Origin: Bacteroidota bacterium
GTDB taxonomy: Bacteria > Bacteroidota > Kryptoniia > Kryptoniales > JAKASW01
Length of the DNA stretch: 5,969 nt
NCBI GenBank assembly: GCA_021785235.1
Contig: JAJYGB010000270.1
Span: 1-5,969 of the forward strand
Direction of reading: 5' to 3'
Below the pieces are notes generated by a model. It did no database searches. It saw nothing but the letters and a program-made list of their open reading frames with translations, and had not been told where the DNA came from. Numbering within the stretch: the stretch's first letter is position 1; every line of letters starts with the position of its first letter. Positions 1 to 5,969 of the stretch are shown here, one piece after another. A program made the translations under genes and the position numbers.

Positions 1-1313
1 CGTTCCTCGTGAGGTGGCCTAGTGATTATCTCAAAGACAGGAAGACAAAACTCTACGCCACCGCGGCCCTCTCGCTCATCTTCTTCCTGATTCTCCCTTT
101 CAACATGTTCGCGGAGAACCGTTTCAGTCACGACAGGAACGGCAACTATGTTCCGTTCGATTATTCATATAACATTCTCCAGTCCTGCAAAAAGAACGCG
201 ATCCTCTTTACGAACGGCGACAACGATACGTTTCCTCTCTGGTACTTGCAGGAAGTAATGGGTGTAAGGACCGATATCAGAATAGTAAATCTCAGCCTCC
301 TGAACACCGACTGGTATATACTGCAATTGAAAAACGAAACTCCGCATGGGGCAATGAAAGTACCCATAAGCATAAGCGACGGAACCATAAGAAGCATGGC
401 GCCCGTTCAATGGAGCCCGACAACGGTGCGCGTGCCCGTTCCGAAGGAAGTGTACGCCCAATTCGGCGTCACCGATACGTCGATCACCAACAAGGGTGCG
501 ATACAGTTCGTAATGAACCCGACAATCGGCGGAGAAAACGTGGGCGGTGTCCGCGTTCAGGACCTTATAGTAAAGGACATCGTCGAAACCAGCAAATGGC
601 AAAGGCCACTCTATTTCTCTGTCACCGTTGCCAACAGCAATTTCATCGGGCTGGACAGGTACCTGCAGATGCAGGGGATGGCCTTGCAGGTAATGCCGTT
701 CGAAATGCGATCTCCTGACGGGCAGTACCCGATTAACGCGCCTATAATGCGCCAATGTCTCTTCGATACTCCTTCAAAAGTATATATCGAGCCGCACTAC
801 GGGTTCAGGTTCACGAACCTGACAAATCCGAACGTGTATTACGACGACAACGCGCGCAGGCTGAGCCTCAACTACCGCAACCCGTTCATGCGCCTGGCTG
901 TTTACGATCTCCAGCGCGGAGACAGCGCTGGTACAGTGGCAACGCTCAACCAGATGGAAGCGAAGATTCCAATAGAAGTTCTCCCAATAGATTACCGGAT
1001 CCTTTCCGATGTCGCGAGGATTTATCTGGTCGCAGGCGACAGGAAACAATATGAGAGGTACTCGGCCATCGTGGAACGCGATGCCCTGGCAGCGATAGAA
1101 AGGAACCCGATGGATGTCAGTTCAGCTTACAACCCGTACCGGATCCTCCTCGACATGTACGACATGCGACAGGATTATGGTAAGGAGATCGCCCTCTTGT
1201 CGAAACTGCAGTCGATTTTCCCTAACGAGAAGGGCATCGGCTCGAGGATAAAACAGCTTCAGGCTCTGATGGCGGGAAGCGGCAAAGCGGAGGTTGACTC
1301 TCTCGGCAAATAG
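1..1313 (+). CDS. DUF2723 (TMEM260-like) membrane glycosyltransferase, C-terminal part, 5' truncated
   Basis: The frame is open to the left edge (complete codons from base 3, giving FLVRW...), so the GTG at base 9 is almost certainly internal and the real start lies outside. The visible part opens with a last transmembrane helix (about bases 51-110, LYATAALSLIFFLILPF), followed by a soluble domain. That domain has hallmarks I associate with DUF2723 proteins of Bacteroidota: NRFSHDRNGNY, then NGDNDTFPLWYLQE (bases 213-254) and NLSLLNTDWY (288-317). The last hundred or so residues look helical and TPR-like (IYLVAGDRKQYERY, DYGKEIALLSKLQSIFPNE). Family members usually have about 900-1100 residues with many N-terminal membrane helices; human TMEM260 is a protein O-mannosyltransferase. 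A role in transferring sugar to exported proteins or glycans is therefore inferred, since the catalytic half is missing here. The downstream methyltransferase and glycosyltransferase fit this. The gene ends with TAG at 1311-1313. Family is fairly certain, substrate unknown. Confidence 0.85.
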   Translation, partial: FLVRWPSDYLKDRKTKLYATAALSLIFFLILPFNMFAENRFSHDRNGNYVPFDYSYNILQSCKKNAILFTNGDNDTFPLWYLQEVMGVRTDIRIVNLSLLNTDWYILQLKNETPHGAMKVPISISDGTIRSMAPVQWSPTTVRVPVPKEVYAQFGVTDTSITNKGAIQFVMNPTIGGENVGGVRVQDLIVKDIVETSKWQRPLYFSVTVANSNFIGLDRYLQMQGMALQVMPFEMRSPDGQYPINAPIMRQCLFDTPSKVYIEPHYGFRFTNLTNPNVYYDDNARRLSLNYRNPFMRLAVYDLQRGDSAGTVATLNQMEAKIPIEVLPIDYRILSDVARIYLVAGDRKQYERYSAIVERDALAAIERNPMDVSSAYNPYRILLDMYDMRQDYGKEIALLSKLQSIFPNEKGIGSRIKQLQALMAGSGKAEVDSLGK

Positions 1314-1322
1314 CCGCAAATT

Positions 1323-1397
1323 TGTTGGTCGAAAATGTTCCGGGGACTTGATTCCTCAGAGTTTTCGGCGCTTGTTCACCGGAACACCTAACCAACA
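1323..1397 (+). repeat. Nested inverted repeats in the spacer before the methyltransferase gene
   Basis: Two inverted repeats are nested. The outer arms are TGTTGGT (1323-1329) and ACCAACA (1391-1397), 7 of 7 complementary. The inner arms are TGTTCCGG (1336-1343) and CCGGAACA (1379-1386), 8 of 8. The unpaired bases between the arms are 6 on the left and 4 on the right, so RNA could form one 15-pair interrupted stem with a 35-base loop. The 3' outer arm touches the purine stretch in front of the methyltransferase start. There is no U-run after it, so it is not an ordinary intrinsic terminator. A structured leader or a protein-binding site are both possible; function is inferred only. Confidence 0.45.
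1373..1386 (+). repeat. Short hairpin that competes with the inner long-range stem
   Basis: TGTTC (1373-1377) and GAACA (1382-1386) can form a 5-pair stem around the 4-base loop ACCG. The 3' arm is the same segment that can pair with TGTTCCGG at 1336-1343, so the two structures exclude one another. TGTTC occurs on the left of both, which makes the choice possible. A short stem of this size often occurs by chance. Confidence 0.3.
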
Positions 1398-1402
1398 GAG
1401 AG
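1397..1402 (+). promoter_or_regulatory. Weak ribosome binding site of the methyltransferase gene
   Basis: AGAGAG ends 6 bases before the ATG at 1409. It is a weak Shine-Dalgarno match but the only purine stretch at a workable distance. Its first base is also the last base of the outer inverted-repeat arm, so folding of that repeat could limit access to it. Confidence 0.4.
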
Positions 1403-1408
1403 TATCTA

Positions 1409-2209
1409 ATGAAGATAGATGATGCCGCAACGGCACCCGTTCAAAAAGAGTCCACAAAATCTCATTGGGAAAATTTCTGGGAAAATAAAAAGGAAGTACG
1501 CGAGGTTTACTCCAACAACAACCGCGTACTCCGCAATCTACTGAAGGTCACCGATCTCAGAGGCAAGAATGTGCTGGAAGTCGGCGCCGGGACGGGCCGG
1601 GATAGCTTCAAGTTGACCGACCACGGAGCGAACGTGTTCATGCTCGACTATGCCGCCGGCTCGCTCAAGATTATCAAGGAGATCGCGGTCGAGGAGAAGG
1701 TCGACGTGAATATGATCGGCGGTGACGCTTTTCGTCTCCCATTCGATGACGGCAGTTTCGACGTCGTATTTCACCAGGGGCTTCTCGAACACTTCCGCGA
1801 AAACGACGCTCTGCGTCTTCTTAAGGAAAACGTCCGAGTCCTGAAGAAGGGCGGACTTCTGCTGGTAGACGTCCCGCAGCGGTACCATGTTTACACGGCG
1901 ATGAAGCACACCCTGATCTCAATCGACAAGTGGTTCGCGGGGTGGGAAAGGGAATTTTCCGTCGGCGAGCTTTCGGATATTCTGAAAGGCCTCCAACTCG
2001 AACCCATATACAGATACGGAGAATGGATGTACCCAAGCCTCGCTTACAGGGTCATGAGAGAGGGGTTAATGAAACTCGGCTTGAAACTGCCCCTTTATCC
2101 GAAAGTCTCGAACTTCACGTCAAATTTCCGCGGCAAGCTGCGGGCCCGTTTTTCGACCAGCCTTGCGCTTCATACAGGTATCTCGATCGGGGTCATCGCG
2201 AGAAAATGA
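1409..2209 (+). CDS. Class I SAM-dependent methyltransferase
   Basis: This 266-residue soluble protein has a Rossmann methyltransferase core. Motif I is VLEVGAGTGRD (residues 55-65), the SAM-binding glycine loop. The acidic residue closing strand 2 is D80 (FMLD). GDAFRLPF (105-112) and FDVVFHQGLLEHF (117-129) are motifs II/III as in Methyltransf_11-like enzymes, and LKKGGLLLVDVP (145-156) is the strand 5 region. A C-terminal part of about 100 residues after the core (WFAGWEREFSVGELSDIL onwards) probably shapes the substrate site; I do not recognise a specific acceptor in it. The N-terminal segment SHWENFWENKKEV resembles small-molecule and glycan methyltransferases found in surface-polysaccharide clusters. 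The start is the ATG at 1409; no better upstream start is visible in the frame. It lies 95 bases after the DUF2723 gene and 45 before a GT4 gene, so modification of a glycan or lipid-linked sugar is a reasonable guess. Family certain, substrate unknown. Confidence 0.9.
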   Translation: MKIDDAATAPVQKESTKSHWENFWENKKEVREVYSNNNRVLRNLLKVTDLRGKNVLEVGAGTGRDSFKLTDHGANVFMLDYAAGSLKIIKEIAVEEKVDVNMIGGDAFRLPFDDGSFDVVFHQGLLEHFRENDALRLLKENVRVLKKGGLLLVDVPQRYHVYTAMKHTLISIDKWFAGWEREFSVGELSDILKGLQLEPIYRYGEWMYPSLAYRVMREGLMKLGLKLPLYPKVSNFTSNFRGKLRARFSTSLALHTGISIGVIARK

Positions 2210-2254
2210 TCGAAGGTTCCGCTTGTTGATTTTTGTCAGGGGCGTTTCAACGTT

Positions 2255-3385
2255 ATGAGAATCCTTGTCATCAATTGGCAGGACATCAAGAATCCACTTG
2301 GTGGAGGCGCTGAAGTGCACATGCACGAGATATTCTCCAGACTCGCCTCGAAGGGACACGAAGTTGATATGATCGTGTCTCAATTCCCCGGTTCGCCGAA
2401 CGAGGAGGTAATCGACGGCATTAACGTGCACAGACGAGGAGGAAGAAATCTCTTCAACTTTTACGTCAGGGGAATGTACAGACGGCTTCGAGCATCAAAG
2501 GAATTCGACGTCGTCGTCGATGATATAAACAAGATACCTTTCTTCACCCCGTCTTTCGTCAAGGAGCCGCTCGCGGCAATAGTGCATCATTTCTTCGGGG
2601 GAACGATTTTCAAAGAGACCAATCCTCTCTTTGCTGGTTATGTCTACCTGACGGAAAGCATGGTACCTTCGATTTACTCCCGAATTCCCTTCGTGGCTGT
2701 TTCAGAGAGCACCAGGAAAGAACTCCTCCGCAAAGGCATAAAAGGATCCATGATCGAGGTCGTCTCTAACGCCGTCGATTCTTCCCTTTACCGCCTCTCC
2801 CCCGTTCCACCTGATAAACAGACTATCGGATATCTGGGAAGGATCAAGAAGTACAAGAGCGTGGATCATCTGATTAAGGCCTTCGCTATGGTGGCAGGGA
2901 AATTCCCCGGCGCGGAACTGCTTATAGTCGGAGACGGAGACAATATCGACGGCCTCAAAGAGCTGGCCCGCAAACTGCGCGTCGAGTCTCGCGTGAAATT
3001 CACAGGCAAGGTTTCGGACGAGGAAAAAGTCAGGCTGCTACAGAGAATGACTTTCCTTGTAAATCCATCCGCGAAAGAAGGATGGGGATTGACAGTCATC
3101 GAAGCCAACGCGTGCGGCAGACCGGTCATCGCTGCCGATGTTCCCGGACTGAGAGACAGCGTCCTTGACAACAAGACGGGGTTACTGTACGAGTACGGAA
3201 ACATAGAGGCGCTGGCGAACAAGATAGAGTCCTTTCTTTCAAGCGAACGTTCCACGCGAGAGTTCGGCGAGGTAGCAACCCAATGGGCATCCCGGTTCAC
3301 CTGGGATAACTCCGCGGACAAGATGGAAAGCTTTCTTGAAAAGGTGGCGGCCAAACAATTCTCTAGCAAGGTTCAGTCAATATAG
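2255..3385 (+). CDS. Glycosyltransferase family 4 (GT-B fold)
   Basis: This 376-residue enzyme should transfer a sugar from an activated donor, with retention of configuration, on the cytosolic side of the membrane. The N-terminal Rossmann half has the acceptor-side loop NPLGGGAEVHMHEIFSRL (residues 13-30) followed by GHEVDMIVS, typical of the Glyco_transf_4 domain. The linker VVSNAVDSSLYR (169-180) opens the donor-binding half: IGYLGRIKKYKSVDHLIKAF (191-210, basic residues that contact donor phosphates), LLIVGDGD (222-229) and VKFTGKVSDEEK (247-258). The EX7E signature is E275-GWGLTVI-E283, followed by ANACGRPVIAADVPGLRD. Length and motif order are complete, with no sign of damage. The start at 2255 puts the first strand MRILVINW at the N-terminus as expected; the nearest purine run, AGGGG (2238-2242), is 12 bases away, which is long. 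Donor and acceptor cannot be read from the sequence. Its neighbours suggest surface glycan or glycolipid synthesis. Confidence 0.92.
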   Translation: MRILVINWQDIKNPLGGGAEVHMHEIFSRLASKGHEVDMIVSQFPGSPNEEVIDGINVHRRGGRNLFNFYVRGMYRRLRASKEFDVVVDDINKIPFFTPSFVKEPLAAIVHHFFGGTIFKETNPLFAGYVYLTESMVPSIYSRIPFVAVSESTRKELLRKGIKGSMIEVVSNAVDSSLYRLSPVPPDKQTIGYLGRIKKYKSVDHLIKAFAMVAGKFPGAELLIVGDGDNIDGLKELARKLRVESRVKFTGKVSDEEKVRLLQRMTFLVNPSAKEGWGLTVIEANACGRPVIAADVPGLRDSVLDNKTGLLYEYGNIEALANKIESFLSSERSTREFGEVATQWASRFTWDNSADKMESFLEKVAAKQFSSKVQSI

Positions 3386-3483
3386 TTTCATTCGGCCCGA
3401 TCGGGGACGGCAATTCACGGGAAAAAGTTGGGGAGGACTTGGCTTAACGTTGACTATGAGGCTTGAGTATTTGAAATTTATCC
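3386..3483 (+). other. Spacer between glycosyltransferase and cation transporter genes
   Basis: The 98 bases hold a 10-base perfect palindrome CCCGATCGGG (3396-3405) just after the glycosyltransferase stop, a strong Shine-Dalgarno-like run at 3430-3437 and a tiny reading frame that overlaps the transporter start. No hairpin followed by a T-run is present, so I see no intrinsic terminator. No confident promoter is visible. Confidence 0.4.
3430..3437 (+). promoter_or_regulatory. Strong Shine-Dalgarno-like sequence without a well-placed start
   Basis: GGGGAGGA is the best anti-16S match among the gene leaders of this window. However, the ATG at 3456 is 18 bases downstream, a TTG at 3450 is 12 bases downstream, and the transporter ATG at 3484 is 46 bases downstream. 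If it is used, the most plausible product is the short leader frame at 3450/3456-3491. Confidence 0.3.
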
Positions 3484-3491
3484 ATGAATAA
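3456..3491 (+). CDS. Possible 11-residue leader peptide overlapping the transporter start
   Basis: ATG at 3456 encodes MRLEYLKFIHE and stops at TAA 3489-3491, six bases beyond the first base of the transporter ATG. An in-frame TTG at 3450 would add two residues. The transporter has no convincing Shine-Dalgarno of its own, so ribosomes ending here could re-initiate at 3484 (translational coupling). The peptide resembles nothing I know. Frames this short occur by chance, so this is a suggestion only. Confidence 0.2.
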   Translation: MRLEYLKFIHE

Positions 3492-4398
3492 AAGCCGGCC
3501 GATACAACGGAAGCTCTTCTACTCAATTTTCCTGAACGGCTTGATAGCGGTGACCGAATTGGTGGGAGGCGTCTTCTCAAACAGCTTCGCGCTGATCTCC
3601 GATGCTTTGCATAATTTCAGTGACTTCATCGCCCTGATCGCAAGCTTCATCGCGTCGAAGATGATGTACTGGCAGAACAACGAAAAGAAATCGTACGGCT
3701 ATTCCAGGGTCGAGATTCTTGCCGCGTTTTTGAACGCGATAGTGCTGGTCCTGATCGGCGCTTACATCATATACGAAGCACTGGCGAGACTATATTCACC
3801 GCAGGTTATCGAAGCAAGGCTCATGGTTATCATTGCGGCAATCGGCTTCTTGGCCAACCTGATATCCGTTCTGCTCCTCCGCCCTCACAAAGACGAGAAT
3901 CTCAACGCCAGGAGCGCGTTCCTTCATCTGGCCACCGACGCTCTGGAGTCCGCCGCGGTTATCGTAACGGCGATCCTTATTTCGATCTTCAAGGTTCATT
4001 ACCTCGACGCGATTGTCTCAATCGCAATTGGGCTGCTGGTAATCAAGAGCTCATGGGATATACTGCTCGAATCCGCCAACATACTCACCGAGGGATCGCC
4101 TAAAGGGATCGACTTGAACGACGTGGCCGATTTCATCCGAGGGTTCCCGGAAGTGAAAGGAATTCATCACCTTCACATATGGAGCCTTTCCACCAACTTC
4201 AGAGCTCTCTCCGCGCATATTGTCGTGGAAGACACGCACATCAGTCGCACGATCGATCTTACCAACAAACTCGACAGCCAGCTGTACGACCGTTTCGGCA
4301 TTAATCATCCTACGTTCCAGCTCGAAGCGAATCCATGCGAAGACACCCTCATATCACAATACCACGATCGCGAGCCACATGGAACCGACAAGAGATGA
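3484..4398 (+). CDS. Cation diffusion facilitator (zinc-type CzcD/ZitB-like exporter)
   Basis: This 304-residue inner-membrane antiporter would export Zn2+ or a similar divalent cation in exchange for protons. Six membrane segments can be placed at about residues 11-32, 36-58, 79-100, 112-133, 153-170 and 173-190. The transport site is visible as H43-xxx-D47 in helix 2 (SDALHNFSD) and H148-xxx-D152 in helix 5 (LHLATDALES). The double HxxxD pattern is typical of zinc members, while manganese and iron types usually lack the histidine. The loop between helices 4 and 5 (RPHKDENLNA) is short and not histidine-rich. The cytosolic C-terminal domain follows at about 205-283, with GIHHLHIWSLS (227-237) and H245, where family members bind regulatory metal and dimerise. 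ATG 3484 is the only possible start, because an in-frame TGA lies at 3472-3474, and it gives the usual family N-terminus. No good ribosome binding site precedes it. The stop overlaps the start of the flavin dehydrogenase gene. Confidence 0.93.
   Translation: MNKSRPIQRKLFYSIFLNGLIAVTELVGGVFSNSFALISDALHNFSDFIALIASFIASKMMYWQNNEKKSYGYSRVEILAAFLNAIVLVLIGAYIIYEALARLYSPQVIEARLMVIIAAIGFLANLISVLLLRPHKDENLNARSAFLHLATDALESAAVIVTAILISIFKVHYLDAIVSIAIGLLVIKSSWDILLESANILTEGSPKGIDLNDVADFIRGFPEVKGIHHLHIWSLSTNFRALSAHIVVEDTHISRTIDLTNKLDSQLYDRFGINHPTFQLEANPCEDTLISQYHDREPHGTDKR
4395..4398 (+). promoter_or_regulatory. ATGA stop/start overlap between transporter and dehydrogenase genes
   Basis: The dehydrogenase ATG (4395-4397) overlaps the transporter TGA (4396-4398). 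Such overlaps usually mean termination-reinitiation and one shared mRNA. The purines AAGAG (4390-4394) directly abut the ATG and are too close to be a normal Shine-Dalgarno, which makes coupling the likelier mode of initiation. Confidence 0.7.
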
Positions 4399-5969
4399 TA
4401 GATGAACCGCATGCAGTAGCGTCCGATCTAAGGAAGCGGGTTTCGGGGGAAATCCTTTTCGACGACATTTCCAGATCACTCTTCAGCACAGCGGCGTGCA
4501 TGTACCAGGTGAGGCCGATGGGCATCGTCGTACCTCGCTGCGTCGAGGACGTCGTGGAAACGTTGCGATACTGCAACGAACGCGGGATTCCGATAACGGG
4601 GCGCGGAGCCGGGACAAGCCTGGCAGGCCAATCGATTGGGAGCGGAATCATAATCGTCTTCAACAAGTATTTCCGCGACATAATCGAAATCGACCAAGAT
4701 ACGCGGACTGCTCGTGTTCAGCCGGGAGTAGTCCTTAGCGATCTAAACCGGTCGCTGGCAGGGCACAAACTTATGTTCGGCCCGGATCCATCGAGCGGCA
4801 AGCAATGCGTCATCGGAGGCATGATCGGAACTAACGCCGCCGGCGCGCACACCGTCAAGTACGGCGCGACGAAGGACAACGTCGTCAGCTTGAGAGTCGT
4901 GACCGCCGATGGCGACATTATCGAAACGACACAGGCTGCAACCGACAGGTTTACTAAACAGCTTTCACCCCTCCTCTGGCCTTACCGCGATATAATTCTC
5001 AGCAAGTGGCCACGCTCGCCTAAGAACTCCTCGGGGTACAACCTTCGTGACGCGATTGGAGGGGCCGGCGTCGACCTCACCAAGCTTCTCTGCGGAAGCG
5101 AGGGGACGCTTGCTATGACGGTTGAGGCCACCCTGAAGCTGCTCCCCGCTCCTGTCGAGAGGAGAAACCTCATCGCGTACTTCCCCTCCTACGAAGCGTG
5201 CGCCGTCGCCGCAAGCGAGTCGTTGCAGTTCAATCCCGCGGCTGTGGAGATGATCGACAAAACTTTCGCTTCCGCCGCAATGGGGCTCGACCCGCTTATA
5301 GACCAAATACTCGGCGAAGATTTCGTATCCATAATCATATATGAGTTTGAAGAAGAAGAGAAAGGACTTGGCGACGACAAGGTAGTAAAACTCGCCGCGC
5401 ACCTCAAAACCTTAGGCCTGCCGAGCAAAGTGATACATCCAAGGGACACAACGGAAGCCGCGAAACTTTGGCGAGTCAGGAAAGAAGCGTCGGCGATTTT
5501 CTATAAGATCGAAAAACCGGGCAAGAAGACCTCCTTCGTCGAAGATGTGGCAGTCCCGGTTGACAGATTGTCCGATTACCTCGCGATGGCGCAGAATATA
5601 TTCAATAAACACGACGTGAAGTACGCGCTCTATGGCCATGCCGGAAGCGGTAATACGCACGCGATCGTCCTGCTGGATCTCAAGGATAAGCGTCATCTCG
5701 CAAAGATCGACCCGATCGCGCGGGAGATCTATGAACTGTCGACGTCGCTGGGTGGCACGCTTAGCGGTGAGCACGGCGACGGCTTCCTGAGGACGCCTTT
5801 CCTGTCAAATTTATACGGCGATGAAATCTATTCCCTCTTCGGGAAGGTAAAGAATATTTTCGACCCAAACGGAATAATGAACCCAGGCAAGGTGGTCGGC
5901 GAGCAGGGCGCTTCCGTCGTCCACGATCTGAGGTTCGGCGAGAGCTACCATAGGATTCAAACCGGAACT
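4395..5969 (+). CDS. FAD-linked 2-hydroxyacid dehydrogenase (GlcD/YdiJ type), 3' truncated
   Basis: The 525 visible codons have no stop, so the gene runs off the right edge. The family oxidises D-2-hydroxyacids such as D-lactate, glycolate or D-2-hydroxyglutarate and passes electrons to the respiratory chain. The FAD-binding PCMH domain (about residues 41-250) shows GRGAGTSLAGQ (69-79), VQPGVVL (108-114), GPDPSS (129-134), GGMIGTNAAGAHTVKYGATK (141-160) and LLCGSEGTLA (231-240). The C-terminal FAD-oxidase domain shows AVEMIDK (283-289), WRVRKEAS (359-366), EDVAVPV (383-389), YGHAGSGNTHA (413-423), SGEHGDG (457-463) and FDPNGIMNPGKVV (489-501). H415, H422 and H460 match the metal-binding histidines of relatives. 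S418 replaces the usual Asp of GHxGDGNxH. After MNPGKVV the frame continues with DLRFGESYHRIQTG, resembling the linker of long fusions that add a C-terminal Fe-S/CCG domain (about 950-1000 residues), so such a fusion is likely. I chose the start at 4395 because the segment DLRKRVSGEILFDDISRSLFSTAA matches the family N-terminus; ATGs at 4500 and 4518 would remove it. Exact substrate is unknown. Confidence 0.92.
   Translation, partial: MIDEPHAVASDLRKRVSGEILFDDISRSLFSTAACMYQVRPMGIVVPRCVEDVVETLRYCNERGIPITGRGAGTSLAGQSIGSGIIIVFNKYFRDIIEIDQDTRTARVQPGVVLSDLNRSLAGHKLMFGPDPSSGKQCVIGGMIGTNAAGAHTVKYGATKDNVVSLRVVTADGDIIETTQAATDRFTKQLSPLLWPYRDIILSKWPRSPKNSSGYNLRDAIGGAGVDLTKLLCGSEGTLAMTVEATLKLLPAPVERRNLIAYFPSYEACAVAASESLQFNPAAVEMIDKTFASAAMGLDPLIDQILGEDFVSIIIYEFEEEEKGLGDDKVVKLAAHLKTLGLPSKVIHPRDTTEAAKLWRVRKEASAIFYKIEKPGKKTSFVEDVAVPVDRLSDYLAMAQNIFNKHDVKYALYGHAGSGNTHAIVLLDLKDKRHLAKIDPIAREIYELSTSLGGTLSGEHGDGFLRTPFLSNLYGDEIYSLFGKVKNIFDPNGIMNPGKVVGEQGASVVHDLRFGESYHRIQTGT

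Noticed and set aside
9..11. GTG as the start of the first gene
   Set aside because: The frame is open to the window edge upstream of it, and what follows is the last membrane helix plus the C-terminal domain of a much longer family, so this codon is internal.
165..755. Open antisense frame of 196 codons
   Set aside because: It lies wholly opposite the well-supported DUF2723 coding frame, and its translation shows no recognisable domain.
2225..2251. GTTGA/TCAAC inverted repeat in the spacer before the glycosyltransferase
   Set aside because: A 5-base stem with a 17-base loop is too weak and too likely by chance to call.
2866..3369. Open antisense frame of 167 codons opposite the glycosyltransferase
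   Set aside because: It overlaps the donor-binding domain of the GT4 gene; its Ser/Arg-rich translation looks like a shadow and has no family motifs.
3396..3405. Palindrome CCCGATCGGG as terminator or operator
   Set aside because: It has no loop and no T-run, so it is not a terminator. A 10-base perfect palindrome is expected several times by chance in a window of this size.
3450..3479. TTGACT as a -35 box for a transporter promoter
   Set aside because: No convincing -10 element lies 16-18 bases downstream, and no Bacteroidota-type TAnnTTTG element is at a suitable place.
4500..4520. Alternative ATG starts (4500, 4518) for the dehydrogenase
   Set aside because: They would cut off an N-terminal segment that is usual in the family, and they lose the ATGA overlap with the upstream gene.
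4965..5774. Several antisense open frames opposite the flavin dehydrogenase
   Set aside because: The + strand frame has continuous, ordered FAD-dehydrogenase motifs throughout; the antisense translations are low-complexity shadows.

Overview
The window carries five protein-coding genes, all on the + strand, and no RNA gene, mobile element or CRISPR array that I can see. Both edge genes are cut: the first has lost its 5' end and the last its 3' end. The closing gene, a flavin dehydrogenase, occupies the final quarter in one uninterrupted frame that has no stop before the window edge.

The likely source is a bacterium of the Bacteroidota/Chlorobi/Ignavibacteria (FCB) kind. The main reason is the DUF2723-type protein at the left edge, whose conserved motifs match a family especially common in that group. 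Weak or absent Shine-Dalgarno sequences at most starts and a moderate GC content (about half by eye) fit but prove nothing. This is an inference; no marker gene is present.

Layout: (1) 1-1313, C-terminal part of a DUF2723 membrane glycosyltransferase-like protein; (2) 1314-1408, spacer with nested inverted repeats; (3) 1409-2209, class I SAM-dependent methyltransferase; (4) 2255-3385, GT4 (GT-B fold) glycosyltransferase; (5) 3386-3483, spacer with an orphan Shine-Dalgarno-like sequence and a tiny possible leader frame; (6) 3484-4398, cation diffusion facilitator with the zinc-type HxxxD/HxxxD site; (7) 4395-5969 and beyond, FAD-linked 2-hydroxyacid dehydrogenase of the GlcD/YdiJ type, overlapping the transporter by 4 bases (ATGA).

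The first three genes plausibly serve cell-surface glycan or glycoprotein assembly: a GT-C-like membrane transferase, a modifying methyltransferase and a cytosolic GT4 enzyme. The last two form a tightly coupled pair that joins a metal exporter to a respiratory-type 2-hydroxyacid dehydrogenase whose catalytic centre keeps the three histidines that bind a divalent metal in relatives. I see no clear new system. The most interesting points are that gene pair, the nested repeats before the methyltransferase and the unusual leader of the transporter.
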